35,422 nt of DNA from Synergistaceae bacterium (lineage in GTDB: Bacteria > Synergistota > Synergistia > Synergistales > Aminobacteriaceae). Positions 9,134-18,180 of the stretch are shown here, in pieces. The stretch lies in the NCBI GenBank assembly GCA_022837505.1, contig JALHFZ010000027.1:1-35422 (forward strand), read 5' to 3'. Position 1 is the stretch's first letter; each line of letters begins with the position of its first letter. The notes beneath the pieces were generated by a model that saw nothing but the letters and a program-made list of their open reading frames with translations, ran no database searches and was not told the DNA's origin. Made by a program: the position numbers and the translations under genes.

Positions 9134-11397
9134 CCGGAAAGCCCGCCTTCCGGCGGTTCGTCCTCGCGGCTCTTCTTCTCTTCGCCGCCGCGGCGGGAGG
9201 GGGCTTTCTCTTTTCGGCGCATATTCCCTTTTCAGCGAAGCATCTTGAAGAATGGAAGACCTCCCCCTGCCTTACCGACCGGGCGGGGGAGGTCTTCTCC
9301 GTCTTTCTCTCGGAGGACTCGGAGTGGTCTCTCCCCGTCCCCCTCGCGGCCATGGGGAAATGGATTCCCCTGGTCGCCCTCGAGGTGGAGGACCGCCGGT
9401 TCCGCCAGCATCCCGGAGTGGACCCTCGTGCCCTTCTCCGGGCCTTCTTCGGAAACCTCCGGGCAGGACGGGTCGTATCGGGTGCCTCTACCATCACGAG
9501 CCAGCTCGTCCGCCTCTCTCACCCCCGGCCCCGGACCTTCCGGACGAAACTGTATGAATTCGCCGAGGCCCTCCGGGCGGAACGGGTCCTCTCAAAGGAC
9601 AGGATCCTCGAACTCTATCTGAACAGGGCCCCCTTCGGGGGGAATATCCGGGGGGTCGAGGCCGCATCCCGGATGTACTTCTCGAAGGGCGCCCGGGAGC
9701 TCTCCCTCGCCGAGGCGGCCCTCCTGGTGGGAATGCTCCGGGGGCCGACCTTGTACCGCCCCGATCGGAACCCCGGCCGCGCCCTTGAGCGGCGGAACTC
9801 CATTCTCGACGGGCTCGAAGAGCGGGGGGTCATTTCGAAGGAGATCCTCCGACTCGCGAAGGCGGAAAAACTCCCCTCCGGCCGGGGAGCCTTCCCCTCC
9901 CGGGCCTGGCATTTCGCCCTCGCTGCCCTCGGTGAGCGGAAGGACGGGGGAGAGATCAAGACGACCCTCTCCCTCCCCCTTCAGGAGCTCCTGGAGCGCA
10001 CCCTGGCCTCCTCCCTGGCCTCCCTCCCCCGGGAGATCACCGCCGCCGGGGTTATCCTTGCCAACAGCACGGGAGAGGTCCTGGCCTACTGCGGAAACGG
10101 GAGGCTCGGCTCGGAGGCGGCGGGAAGCTGGGTCGACTGCGGGCGCAGCCTCCGGTCTCCCGGCTCGGCCCTCAAGCCCTTCGCCTACCTCGCCGCCTTC
10201 GACCGGGGGCTCTACACTCCCGCCTCGCTCCTCGCCGACACCCCCCTTGCCTTCTCCGGCCAGTCTCCCCGGAACTTCGACCTCACCTACCGGGGCCCAG
10301 TCGCCGCAAGGACGGCCTTGGCGGACTCCCTCAACGTCCCGGCGGTCAGGGTGCTCCGGGCGGTGGGGAACGAATCGGTCCTCGACCTTCTGCGGAATGT
10401 GGGGTTCCTCTCCCTCGACAAGTCCACCGGCCATTACGGCGACTCCCTGATCCTCGGAGGGTGCGAGGTGACCCTCCTTCAGATGGCCGGGGCCTATACC
10501 GTCCTCTCCACCCTCGGCACCCTCCGCACCCCCACCTTCCTCCGGGGGGAAATTCTCCCCCCCCGCCGGGTGGTCTCCGAGGGGAGCGCCTTTATGGTGG
10601 CCGATATCCTTAAGGACCCGGGGCGCCTGCTTCCCCTTCACGCCCGGAGGGTGGAGGGGCAGGGGCATTGGTTCGCCTTCAAAACCGGGACATCCTACGG
10701 ATACCGGGACGCCTGGACGGCCGCCTATACCCCTTCCTTTACCCTTGTGATCTGGTTCGGCGATCCTTCCGGAGAGTCCCATCCGGAACTTGTGGGCCTT
10801 CACGCCTCCGCGCCCGCCATGGTGGAGATCCTCCGGACCGTCTCGAAGGGGGAATGGTACGACCCTCCCACCGGAGTGGCCGTCCGGAGGGTATGCTCCC
10901 TTTCGGGGCAGCCCCCCTCCCATGCCTGCCCGTCCGTACGGGATGACTACTATCTCCCCGGAATCTCCTCATCCCAGCCATGCGCCCTCCACCGCTTCAC
11001 CAAAGAGGGAACATCGGTGGTCTGGCCCTCGGAGCTTGAGGACTATGCCCTCCGGAGGGCCCTTGCGGTGGAGCGTCCTCCCGAGATCTCCATCATCTCC
11101 CCCCTTCCCGGGTCGGTCTATTTTCTGACCCCCCTGGGAAAAGATCAGAAAGTCGCCCTGAAGGCGGAGGGGGCGAGGCTTCCCGTCTACTGGTTCGTGG
11201 GGGGGGAATTCGCGGGGAAGCAGGAGACCCGCCTCCCCCTTTTCTGGCCCCTTGCGGGGGGCTCCCACAGGGTCTCCCTCGTGGACGGAGACGGCCGGAC
11301 CGCCTCCTCGGAGGTCACGGTACAAACCATTGAAAAAAGACCGGAAGGCAGCCCCTCCGGTCCCGACGGCTCTTTATCCCTTATGCCCTTGGATTGA
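9130..11397 (+). CDS. pbpC: penicillin-binding protein 1C, bifunctional glycosyltransferase/transpeptidase
   Basis: 755 aa, close to the 770 aa of E. coli PbpC. It starts at a GTG that overlaps the A2M stop by 4 bp. The N-terminus carries one membrane anchor (about residues 8-27). A GT51 glycosyltransferase domain has EDRRF (Glu87), SASTITSQL-type and RILELYLN motifs. The transpeptidase domain has SALK (Ser346), SLN (Ser400) and KTGTS (Lys518), so the penicillin-binding motifs are complete. The C-terminal PBP_C domain follows. The last 28 or so codons run through the 97-bp repeat that bounds the island and overlap the 3' end of a dnaJ fragment on the other strand. The very C-terminal peptide is therefore unlikely to be functionally conserved. 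Confidence 0.95.
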   Translation: MTGKPAFRRFVLAALLLFAAAAGGGFLFSAHIPFSAKHLEEWKTSPCLTDRAGEVFSVFLSEDSEWSLPVPLAAMGKWIPLVALEVEDRRFRQHPGVDPRALLRAFFGNLRAGRVVSGASTITSQLVRLSHPRPRTFRTKLYEFAEALRAERVLSKDRILELYLNRAPFGGNIRGVEAASRMYFSKGARELSLAEAALLVGMLRGPTLYRPDRNPGRALERRNSILDGLEERGVISKEILRLAKAEKLPSGRGAFPSRAWHFALAALGERKDGGEIKTTLSLPLQELLERTLASSLASLPREITAAGVILANSTGEVLAYCGNGRLGSEAAGSWVDCGRSLRSPGSALKPFAYLAAFDRGLYTPASLLADTPLAFSGQSPRNFDLTYRGPVAARTALADSLNVPAVRVLRAVGNESVLDLLRNVGFLSLDKSTGHYGDSLILGGCEVTLLQMAGAYTVLSTLGTLRTPTFLRGEILPPRRVVSEGSAFMVADILKDPGRLLPLHARRVEGQGHWFAFKTGTSYGYRDAWTAAYTPSFTLVIWFGDPSGESHPELVGLHASAPAMVEILRTVSKGEWYDPPTGVAVRRVCSLSGQPPSHACPSVRDDYYLPGISSSQPCALHRFTKEGTSVVWPSELEDYALRRALAVERPPEISIISPLPGSVYFLTPLGKDQKVALKAEGARLPVYWFVGGEFAGKQETRLPLFWPLAGGSHRVSLVDGDGRTASSEVTVQTIEKRPEGSPSGPDGSLSLMPLD

Positions 11398-11409
11398 AGG
11401 AAGACCCCT
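11313..11409. repeat. left copy of 97-bp direct repeat flanking the island
   Basis: Matches 22080-22176 in the same orientation at 94 of 97 positions, with 11332-11409 identical to 22099-22176 (78 bp). Mismatches are at 11322, 11323 and 11331. It holds the 3' end of pbpC, a hairpin with a T run on the minus strand, and the last 27 nt (including the stop) of the dnaJ-like gene, here orphaned. Host-style sequence lies to its left and AT-rich sequence starts at 11410. Confidence 0.93.
11333..11361 (-). terminator. orphan copy of the dnaJ terminator
   Basis: On the minus strand the arms ACCGGA and TCCGGT (11340-11345, 11356-11361) plus inner GG/CC pairs form a hairpin, followed by C and six Ts (11338-11333). 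It is identical to the dnaJ terminator at 22100-22128. Here it lies inside the pbpC coding end. It sits beyond the minus-strand island operon and could back up its terminator. Confidence 0.6.
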
Positions 11410-11444
11410 AGAATTCATCACTAACAAACGTTTTTAGAAAAAGT

Positions 11445-11487
11445 TAGACAACCTTAGTCCCGTAGAATACAGAACTAAGGTTGTCTA
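11445..11487 (-). terminator. terminator of the island operon
   Basis: Perfect 14-bp inverted repeat, arms 11445-11458 and 11474-11487, loop 15 nt. On the minus strand it is followed by a T-rich tract (ACTTTTTCTAAAAA). It lies about 55 bp after the stop of the gamma subunit gene. On the plus strand it is followed by GTCTCTTTT, so it may act weakly in both directions. Confidence 0.75.
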
Positions 11488-11542
11488 GTCTCTTTTGATT
11501 TAATGTCTACTTGACAGGGTGCAGTTCAGGTTCTCACTGCCT

Positions 11543-12082
11543 CTACTGAACACTTACTACCTCAATGCCTTTTTGTATAGCCTTGATGTTAAGGTCAATA
11601 ATTCCTTGACTCTTGCCTTTAAAGTATTCTGCCAAGGCCTCCGCCGCTTTTTCCTCTGGCACAATCGGCACTTTGCCCAGTAAAGCACCTAGCATGATTA
11701 TGTTGGCTACGCGAACGTTGCCCAGCTCAGTGGCTAGATTCGTAGCCTCAACTGCAACTACAGTTACATCGTCTCTCTCCACTTCCCTGGACACCAACGA
11801 AGTATTGACGAAGATGTATCCGCCCGGCTTAACAATCTGTTCGAACTCATTCAAAGAAGGTTCGTTAAGAACAAGTAGGATATCAGGGCTATCTATGTAC
11901 GGGCTTCCCACTTCATGCTCGGATATCTTGACCGAACAGTTCGCTGTACCACCTCGCTGCTGAGCACCGTAGGTGGGAATCCAAGTAGTATGCAAGTCCG
12001 CTTTCATACCCATGGTCGCCAACACAACCCCTGCCGCCAGCACTCCTTGGCCGCCGAAACCGGCAATAATTACCTCTTGCAT
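11543..12082 (-). CDS. 2-oxoacid:ferredoxin oxidoreductase, gamma subunit
   Basis: 179 aa. The N-terminus EVIIAGFGGQGVLAAG is the glycine-rich signature of the POR/KOR/VOR gamma family. The alignment-rich middle (PTYGAQQRGGTANCSVKIS) is also typical. It is the catalytic gamma chain of the four-part enzyme encoded by this operon and the next three genes upstream. The start ATG overlaps the beta stop by one base (TAATG), so translation is coupled. The chain length is normal and no key motif is missing. Substrate class (branched-chain, aryl or 2-oxoglutarate) cannot be fixed from sequence alone. Confidence 0.92.
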   Translation of the reverse strand: MQEVIIAGFGGQGVLAAGVVLATMGMKADLHTTWIPTYGAQQRGGTANCSVKISEHEVGSPYIDSPDILLVLNEPSLNEFEQIVKPGGYIFVNTSLVSREVERDDVTVVAVEATNLATELGNVRVANIIMLGALLGKVPIVPEEKAAEALAEYFKGKSQGIIDLNIKAIQKGIEVVSVQ

Positions 12083-12828
12083 TAGGATTCCCCCCCCTTC
12101 GTGACCATTTCACCCAGTGGATAATATGGTACAACTTTATTCTTGATTCTTTCCATAGCTTTTACAGGCGTCATATGCCAGTTAGTCGGACATGGAGACA
12201 GTATTTCGACCAAAGAAAATCCTTCGTTATTCACCTGGGCTTCTAAAGCCTGTTTCATATAGCCTTTTGTTTTACGAATCTCAGCTGGATTGTAAATAGC
12301 CCCTCTGGCCACATAAGCTACAGGTAACACGGAAATCATCTCAGTCATCTTCATGGGCATGCCGGCAAGCTCTGGACTCTTTCCCTGGGGCGATGTTGTG
12401 GTTATTTGATCAGGCAATGTGGTTGGTGCCATTTGTCCCCCTGTCATCCCATAGATACCGTTATTAAGAAAGAAAACGGTAATTTTTTCGTTTCTGACTG
12501 CAGCATGAATGACTTCTGAACATCCAATAGCACATAAGTCACCGTCACCCTGAACAGTGATGACTATTTTTTCCGGCTGTAATCTCTTTATTGCAGTGGC
12601 AGAAGCTGGTGCTCTACCGTGCTGTGCCCAAAGCCAATCAATGTCAAAATGCCTGGTAACATAACCGGTGCATCCAATCCCATAAACGCCTATCGCTTCC
12701 TCGTCAATGACCAGTTCTTCAAGTACCTCAGCCAACAGCCGTTTTATAATGCCATAACCACACCCAGGACAAATACCTGTAGCTAACGAAGGTTCAATTA
12801 ACAAGCGGGGTGTTTTGCATACTACCAA
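12082..12828 (-). CDS. 2-oxoacid:ferredoxin oxidoreductase, beta (thiamine pyrophosphate) subunit
   Basis: 248 aa from a TTG start. The start is supported by AAGGAGGTG ending 6 nt upstream, inside the end of the alpha gene; alpha stop and beta start abut. CPGCGYG near residue 19 and the TPP/Mg motif GDGDLCAIG followed by FFLNNGIYGMTGGQ mark the VorA/KorB-type beta subunit. LSPCPTNWHMTP near the C-terminus is common in VOR-type members. It decarboxylates a 2-oxo acid on TPP and passes electrons to iron-sulfur clusters. I favour a VOR-like role because of the alpha/beta style and the neighbouring aminotransferase, but KOR- or IOR-like substrates are possible. Confidence 0.92.
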   Translation of the reverse strand: MVVCKTPRLLIEPSLATGICPGCGYGIIKRLLAEVLEELVIDEEAIGVYGIGCTGYVTRHFDIDWLWAQHGRAPASATAIKRLQPEKIVITVQGDGDLCAIGCSEVIHAAVRNEKITVFFLNNGIYGMTGGQMAPTTLPDQITTTSPQGKSPELAGMPMKMTEMISVLPVAYVARGAIYNPAEIRKTKGYMKQALEAQVNNEGFSLVEILSPCPTNWHMTPVKAMERIKNKVVPYYPLGEMVTKGGES

Positions 12829-13890
12829 CTAGAACACCTCCTTTAGTTTGCCTTGCAAGATGTCTTCTACCATTTGTAAGATAACATTCCCTTTAGGTGG
12901 AGTCGGACCACTAGGATAGAGGTATACAGGCTTCTGGCACTTTACGGACAAAGCTACATCTTCAGTCATCTGACCTAAAGCACTCATTTCCACAACTAAA
13001 AACCCTTTAGCCGTTTCTACTACTTGTTCAAACGGTTTCGTTGGGAAGGGCCACAAGCTAATTGGTCGAATTAGGCCTAGTTTTAGACCCTTTGCTCTCG
13101 CTACTCGAACAGCTTCTTTGCACACTCGCCCGGAAATACCATAAGCCACCAATATAACCTCGGCATCTTCCGTCTGTACGGCTTCCCAACGTTGTTCAGT
13201 AGCTGCTATATGTGCACATTTTTCTCTAAGATGCTGTTCGTACAATGGGTCAGTACGCTGAGGTGAAATTAATCTTCTGCCTTTCCCTTTGCCTTTTCCT
13301 TTGAGAGCCCATGGTTTATCCCCGTCAGGTTCTTGATACTCCGGGAGCTCCACCGGCTCCATCATCTGACCTAAAGCCCCATCAGAAAGCAGTATTACCG
13401 GAGTGCGGTATTGTTCTGCTTTCTCAAAAGTTAGCGCCATGAGATCTACCATTTCTTGACAGCTGCCAGGTCCATAAACTAGCGGACGGTAACAACCTTG
13501 TCCGCCGCCCTTCGTTGCTTGAAGATAGGCATCTTGTCCAGCCTTTGTGCTTTGCCCTAGTCCACTACCATAACGGCAAACGTTAACGAAGACGCCCGGC
13601 AAATCATAGGATGCCATCCAGGAAATCGCATCCTGCTTTAAGGTGAATCCCGTCCCTGAGGAACCCGTCATGACTCTAAAACCGGTGGTTGCTGCTCCTA
13701 GAAGCATGGAGCCAGCGGCGACTTCTGATTCTGACTGAACAAAGTGTCCACCGACTTCCGGCATCCGTGCCGCCAAATACTCCATTATTTCCGACTGCGG
13801 CGTTATTGGATAACCACAAAAAAATCGGCATCCTGCTCTTAATGCAGCTTCAGCTAAAGCTTGGTTACCTCTCATAATTACTTTTGCCAC
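12829..13890 (-). CDS. 2-oxoacid:ferredoxin oxidoreductase, alpha subunit (VorB-like)
   Basis: 353 aa from a GTG start with AGGAGG 8 nt upstream; an ATG 7 nt earlier is out of frame. Typical alpha-subunit features are GNQALAEAALRAGCRFF, YPITPQSE near residue 28, and the VMTGSSGTGFTLKQD region. The C-terminal transketolase-like domain contains LGLIRPISLWPFP. A short Lys/Gly repeat (KGKGKGKG, about residue 193) sits in a surface loop where relatives vary. It follows the ferredoxin gene by 14 bp and joins beta directly. The order ferredoxin-alpha-beta-gamma is the usual order for VOR/KOR operons in anaerobes. Confidence 0.93.
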   Translation of the reverse strand: MAKVIMRGNQALAEAALRAGCRFFCGYPITPQSEIMEYLAARMPEVGGHFVQSESEVAAGSMLLGAATTGFRVMTGSSGTGFTLKQDAISWMASYDLPGVFVNVCRYGSGLGQSTKAGQDAYLQATKGGGQGCYRPLVYGPGSCQEMVDLMALTFEKAEQYRTPVILLSDGALGQMMEPVELPEYQEPDGDKPWALKGKGKGKGRRLISPQRTDPLYEQHLREKCAHIAATEQRWEAVQTEDAEVILVAYGISGRVCKEAVRVARAKGLKLGLIRPISLWPFPTKPFEQVVETAKGFLVVEMSALGQMTEDVALSVKCQKPVYLYPSGPTPPKGNVILQMVEDILQGKLKEVF

Positions 13891-13904
13891 TTTTCATCCC
13901 TCCT

Positions 13905-14084
13905 TTATTCGATTTCAAATACGCTTTCTGGGCACATGGTGAAGCACATTCCGCAACCTATGCAACGCTCATCATCGACCAGTGTATAGTTGTATCCTAG
14001 GTTATTTAGATCATCAGACACGGATATAGCTTTTTGGGGACATACTTCGATGCAGTAATAACATCCTTTGCACCTTTCAGTCAT
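13905..14084 (-). CDS. 2[4Fe-4S] ferredoxin, delta subunit of the oxidoreductase
   Basis: A small 59-aa gene, easily missed. It reads MTERCKGCYYC at the start, with Cys5, 8, 11 and 15 (CxxCxxCxxxCP), and a second full motif at Cys41, 44, 47 and 51 (CIGCGMCFTMCP). Both clusters are therefore complete. An in-frame TAG upstream leaves no earlier standard start, and a loose AGGAAG lies about 15 nt ahead of the ATG. It is shorter than many VOR/KOR delta chains and lacks an N-terminal extension. Its position directly before alpha makes it the electron-carrying subunit that hands electrons to a free ferredoxin. Confidence 0.9.
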   Translation of the reverse strand: MTERCKGCYYCIEVCPQKAISVSDDLNNLGYNYTLVDDERCIGCGMCFTMCPESVFEIE

Positions 14085-14190
14085 TACGTTAGGTTTATAT
14101 TGCTTCCTAACGCTCTCTAATCTCCACTTGGTGTCACTCTAAAGGTTTTCTATAACCCCATGAAAGTAGGGCCTCTTTAAGGTAACTTCC

Positions 14191-15513
14191 CTATTGCTTC
14201 TCCATCGCCCTTGAAAGCAGAACGTTGCTCTGCCGCCGCCAGAAAATAGTGATCCCAACAAAAGTCGTAGTGACTGCTACCAAAACAGCGAAAACAATAA
14301 ACGACCTTGAAAAGGCGCGATGATACCCTACTACAGCAGCAGTGTCCATAACAATTCCAATGCCCTGCGTCGCTACCGCTCCACCCAGAAATCCTATTGT
14401 GTTACAGATTCCAAGTATAGTTCCGCTTATGTTTGGAGGAGAAATTCTCCTGACCTCTGAGAATGCCACCGGGGGACACGCAATACCTATCCGCTTAACC
14501 ATAAGCCAAAGGACAATACTTATATAACTCATATTTGTTGGTAAGAAGGCGAAGAATCCAAGGGCCAACGCTCGCAGATAACTTGTAGTTAAGAACACGA
14601 GGCCGCTTCTACGATTAGCTAATGCTCCTGCTATAGGCCCTATTGCCATACCAATAAATATAGTTAAGGTAAGTATGCCAGCCGCTTCCGGACGCGTTAG
14701 GTTTTGGACCTCCATGAGATACCTCACATCCCATAGACCCTCAAAACCACTAAGGGTTCCATTAAAGATGAAGAACCATAACATCAGTGATATTAACGGG
14801 GCCCCCCGAAGAACTGACCAAACTGATTGACCCTTTGTCCCTGTTTTGCTTAACAACTGTTTGTTGAGCAATTGTTGAGAATCACTCTTACGTTTTTCCG
14901 GAACTACTATCCAGGTTAATAGCGCTATGATAAGTGCAGCTGCAGCTGCAATTAAATATGGCTTTCGCCAGCCTACCAAATCTGCCAGCTTAACAAGGGG
15001 CGTTTTAGCACAGATGGAACCTATATTGCCAAACAAGACAAGCAGGGACACCAAGAAGGGGAAGTTTTTAAGAGGGCACCAGTCTCTTATCGCCGTCATA
15101 GCAGGAACATATACTACTGCCATGGCAACGCCTGAAAGAGCTCGGGCCACAAGCGCATGTGTGAAATACTTGGCCATACCGAAAAACACTGTTGCCACAG
15201 ACAACAACAAAAGTGATACAGTTATGGTCTTTCTAGCTCCAAGCCTGTCAGCCAAAAATCCGCCGGGAATCTGCATAACCGCATAGCCATAATACGTCAC
15301 AGATCCTAGTGCTCCAAGGGCCAGCCCTGAACCCATGACCAGATCCTCAGTCATGTAAGTTGAAGTTATGAGCAGGGAGTGCCGAAGAAACATGACCAAA
15401 GCGTATCCCAAACCGAGGGTTACTACCATAAGAGCAGTCCTGACCGGAGATAAGGTTTCGCTATTATTGCTATCGTTACTACAGCCGCACTTCTTGGCCG
15501 GACTAGGTCCCAT
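14191..15513 (-). CDS. major facilitator superfamily transporter
   Basis: 440 aa with about 12 hydrophobic segments. The loop after helix 2 carries the MFS motif (GGFLADRLGARKT). The N-terminus is polar with CGCSNDSNN. Sequence style is close to organic-anion MFS carriers (ACS/phthalate-permease type). It starts at an ATG behind AAGGTGGTG. It lies 64 bp after the APC permease and about 106 bp before the ferredoxin, in the same direction. In this setting it could export the carboxylic acid end-product or import a 2-oxo acid. That assignment is an inference; the substrate is unknown. Confidence 0.85.
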   Translation of the reverse strand: MGPSPAKKCGCSNDSNNSETLSPVRTALMVVTLGLGYALVMFLRHSLLITSTYMTEDLVMGSGLALGALGSVTYYGYAVMQIPGGFLADRLGARKTITVSLLLLSVATVFFGMAKYFTHALVARALSGVAMAVVYVPAMTAIRDWCPLKNFPFLVSLLVLFGNIGSICAKTPLVKLADLVGWRKPYLIAAAAALIIALLTWIVVPEKRKSDSQQLLNKQLLSKTGTKGQSVWSVLRGAPLISLMLWFFIFNGTLSGFEGLWDVRYLMEVQNLTRPEAAGILTLTIFIGMAIGPIAGALANRRSGLVFLTTSYLRALALGFFAFLPTNMSYISIVLWLMVKRIGIACPPVAFSEVRRISPPNISGTILGICNTIGFLGGAVATQGIGIVMDTAAVVGYHRAFSRSFIVFAVLVAVTTTFVGITIFWRRQSNVLLSRAMEKQ

Positions 15514-15577
15514 CTACTACACACCACCTTCATAATGCTCAGCAACGACCTTCTGCTCGTAACACTGCTATAGTTTT

Positions 15578-16921
15578 CTAACTAAGCCACGAGGACTCCA
15601 TAACTTTCATTTGAGCTACTAAGTCGATACCGTTTTTCGATAAATATTTTATCCGTAGGAAATAATAAGCAATCCCCGACCCATAGAAAATCACAATGCC
15701 TGTTATTGTTGGAATGTTTAAGGTCAGAAATAGATTGTAGCTGAGATAAAAGGTCGCTATCACATCAAACATAATTACGGCCCACATTTGTTTCATAGTT
15801 AACTTAAAGTATGCACTCTTGAATTTCTCGGGTAGCACCTTAGGTGCAATCAATGCTGGCAGGGTAACGATAATATTAATCAGCATTGCAGGTGCCGCCA
15901 TTACTGCAAATACGAATTTCAGCGGCAAGCCCAATAGAACCGGTGTCAGTGCTATGCAAGCCATTAGCATCACTACACGATAAGGAACCCCAAATCTGTT
16001 GAGCGTCCCTAGACCTTTAGGAAACATCCCGTCGGAGGTCGCAGCCCAGATGGCACGGCTATAACTCAAGAACTGAGACAGCATCGTTGTCAGCACCGCA
16101 AAAAGCGCCCCGCCTATCACAAAGAAGTTAAAGGCCCAGCCAGGCATAAATACCTTGGCAGCCACTGACAGCGGCTTCCCTATCATCTGCTCCCAAGGCA
16201 GCACGCCTATTGCCACTACAGCCACAAGAGCGTATATAATAGATACCCCTATGGTAGCTGTACCAATAGCACGAGGGAGGGTTTTTCCCGGATTTTCTAT
16301 TTCAGCACCCAAATTTACAACGTTAACACCGCCCCACGCCGCCGACTTCAGATAACTGACAGCCAGCAAAATGCCTGAAAGTCCCTTAACAGCAAACATG
16401 TCCCCAGGTGACCAATACTTTATCTGGGGAACACCCATCCCAATGAAACAAGCTAAGGCCAGCAGCATTAAGGTAACCATCATATTTTGTACAATAGCGG
16501 AAGACTTAACATTGAACAAACAAGCAGTCATCATACACAGTATGGCAATAACACTGGCTACCTTTGGAGTAAGTATAGGAATTATACTCGGCAGATATTG
16601 CCCGGCAGAAATAGCCAGTACACTTATCATGACGGATTGCATAAGGAAATTCCATATCTGTAAAAAACCAAATACAGGGTGAATAAAACGGGAAACATAC
16701 ATGTATGGACCGCCTTTGGTCGGTATGGCTGATCCTAAAACCATATAAGGCAAACTCATAGAAACACAAAATAGCCCGGCAATCAAAAATGAAAGAGGTA
16801 ACCCAGGGCCAGCAGCTCCTACTGCAACTCCTGTCAGAGTGAATATTCCGGCACCAATAATGTTCCCGGCTGACATTAACGTGACATCAAAAAACGACAT
16901 TTTCTTCTCGTACTTATCCAC
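15578..16921 (-). CDS. APC-superfamily amino-acid permease
   Basis: 447 aa, 12 predicted membrane segments. It starts at a GTG with AGGAGGGAT 9 nt upstream. The first helix carries the APC motif SAGNIIGAGIFTLTG, which binds the amino-acid backbone, followed by GGPYMYVSRF. Both are typical of amino-acid/polyamine/organocation permeases. It sits between the aminotransferase and the MFS gene, so it most likely brings in the amino acid consumed by the pathway. Length is normal and the frame is intact. The side-chain specificity cannot be read from the sequence. Confidence 0.9.
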   Translation of the reverse strand: MDKYEKKMSFFDVTLMSAGNIIGAGIFTLTGVAVGAAGPGLPLSFLIAGLFCVSMSLPYMVLGSAIPTKGGPYMYVSRFIHPVFGFLQIWNFLMQSVMISVLAISAGQYLPSIIPILTPKVASVIAILCMMTACLFNVKSSAIVQNMMVTLMLLALACFIGMGVPQIKYWSPGDMFAVKGLSGILLAVSYLKSAAWGGVNVVNLGAEIENPGKTLPRAIGTATIGVSIIYALVAVVAIGVLPWEQMIGKPLSVAAKVFMPGWAFNFFVIGGALFAVLTTMLSQFLSYSRAIWAATSDGMFPKGLGTLNRFGVPYRVVMLMACIALTPVLLGLPLKFVFAVMAAPAMLINIIVTLPALIAPKVLPEKFKSAYFKLTMKQMWAVIMFDVIATFYLSYNLFLTLNIPTITGIVIFYGSGIAYYFLRIKYLSKNGIDLVAQMKVMESSWLS

Positions 16922-17010
16922 GATCTAATCCCTCCTAATCGTAGCTCTTTACGTTCGAGAACCTCTAATTTTCACAGTAATTTTGCCAAGCTTAACCATT
17001 TAGCTGCTAA

Positions 17011-18180
17011 TTACTTTTCTTTAGCCGCTAGTAGTTCCTGTGCACCCTCAGCAATTCTTTGTATTCCCTGTTTGATAATTTCAGGCTCAACGGCGAAACA
17101 GAGCCTTAGATACCCCTCACCATTTGGTCCGTAATTAGAAGCTGCAATTGTTCTTACCCCTTGGTTTTCTACCAGATGCATAGCTACATCCTCATCAGCC
17201 CCTAATTCAGAAACGTTGACCATTGCATAAAAAGTGCCCTCGGGCTTCAGACAACTAACTCCAGTTATGGCATTGATGCCTTCATATAAGATATTTCTTG
17301 TCTCATCGTACTTGCCCAAGTATTCCTGTACGAATTCTTGCGGGCCGGTAAGGGCCTCTACACAGGCCACTTGAGCTGAGGTATTAGCACCTGAAACCAA
17401 CGCCTGTTGAACCTTAGCCCAATGTTCCTTCAACTTATTCTGCATTACAAAGTAACCTACCCGCCAGCCCGTCATGCAGTAGGACTTAGAAAACCCATTA
17501 ATAGTAGCTGTGCGCTCGGCCATACCAGGCAATGATGCAAGGCTGATATGTTTTCGACCATCAAAAATTATTTTTTCATAAATCTCGTCCGTCACGACAA
17601 ATAGATCATGCTCAATAGCAAAACGGGCAATGGCCTCGAGCTCTTCTTTATGAGCTACCGTTCCACAAGGATTGTTAGGTGTATTGAACAAAATAACTCG
17701 AGTTTTGGGACTGATAGCCCTTTCCAAATCTTTGGGGTCAAGATGGCGGTCATTACTTGCTCTTAGCGGTACCGTAACGGGTACTCCTCTGGCAACAGCT
17801 ATGCTGCTGATGTAACCTGAGTAGCAAGGTTCCGGTATGATGACTTCATCACCAGGGTTTAATAATAAGACGAAAAGACTCGAAAGAGCCTCCTGGGCAC
17901 CAACTGTAACGAATACATCATTGGCAGTCGCATTGATTCCGTTCTCTTTTTTTACCTTTTCGGCAATGGCTTCGCGTAAGACAGCTAAACCGGCATTAGG
18001 TGCGTATCTGGTGAAACCATCATCTAATGCTTTTTTACCCGCTTCTACTATATTAGAAGGGGTAGGGTATATTGACTGACCTAACCCGAGGTTAATAACA
18101 TCACTTCGCTTCGAGGGCATTGTTAATATTTTTCGAACTGCAGAGGGCTGGAGCTTCTCCATATCTTTGTTGATCCACAT
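17011..18180 (-). CDS. PLP-dependent aminotransferase, class I/II
   Basis: 389 aa from the ATG at 18180, which has AAGGAGG 9 nt upstream. A TTG two codons earlier would be too close to that site. Fold-type I features are YAPNAGLAVLREAIA, NTPNNPCGTV (PLP contact), TDEIYEKI (Asp), the Schiff-base Lys in GFSKSYCMTGWRVGY (Lys232) and a C-terminal LRLCFA with the substrate Arg. It converts an amino acid to its 2-oxo acid, the substrate of the oxidoreductase further along the operon. The acceptor is presumably 2-oxoglutarate. The group resembles aspartate/aromatic aminotransferases; real specificity is open. Confidence 0.9.
   Translation of the reverse strand: MWINKDMEKLQPSAVRKILTMPSKRSDVINLGLGQSIYPTPSNIVEAGKKALDDGFTRYAPNAGLAVLREAIAEKVKKENGINATANDVFVTVGAQEALSSLFVLLLNPGDEVIIPEPCYSGYISSIAVARGVPVTVPLRASNDRHLDPKDLERAISPKTRVILFNTPNNPCGTVAHKEELEAIARFAIEHDLFVVTDEIYEKIIFDGRKHISLASLPGMAERTATINGFSKSYCMTGWRVGYFVMQNKLKEHWAKVQQALVSGANTSAQVACVEALTGPQEFVQEYLGKYDETRNILYEGINAITGVSCLKPEGTFYAMVNVSELGADEDVAMHLVENQGVRTIAASNYGPNGEGYLRLCFAVEPEIIKQGIQRIAEGAQELLAAKEK

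Noticed and set aside
9592..10923. 443-codon open frame antisense to pbpC
   Set aside because: It is a GC-rich shadow: Gly/Pro/Glu-heavy composition, no ribosome site, no domain, and the plus-strand gene has complete enzyme motifs.
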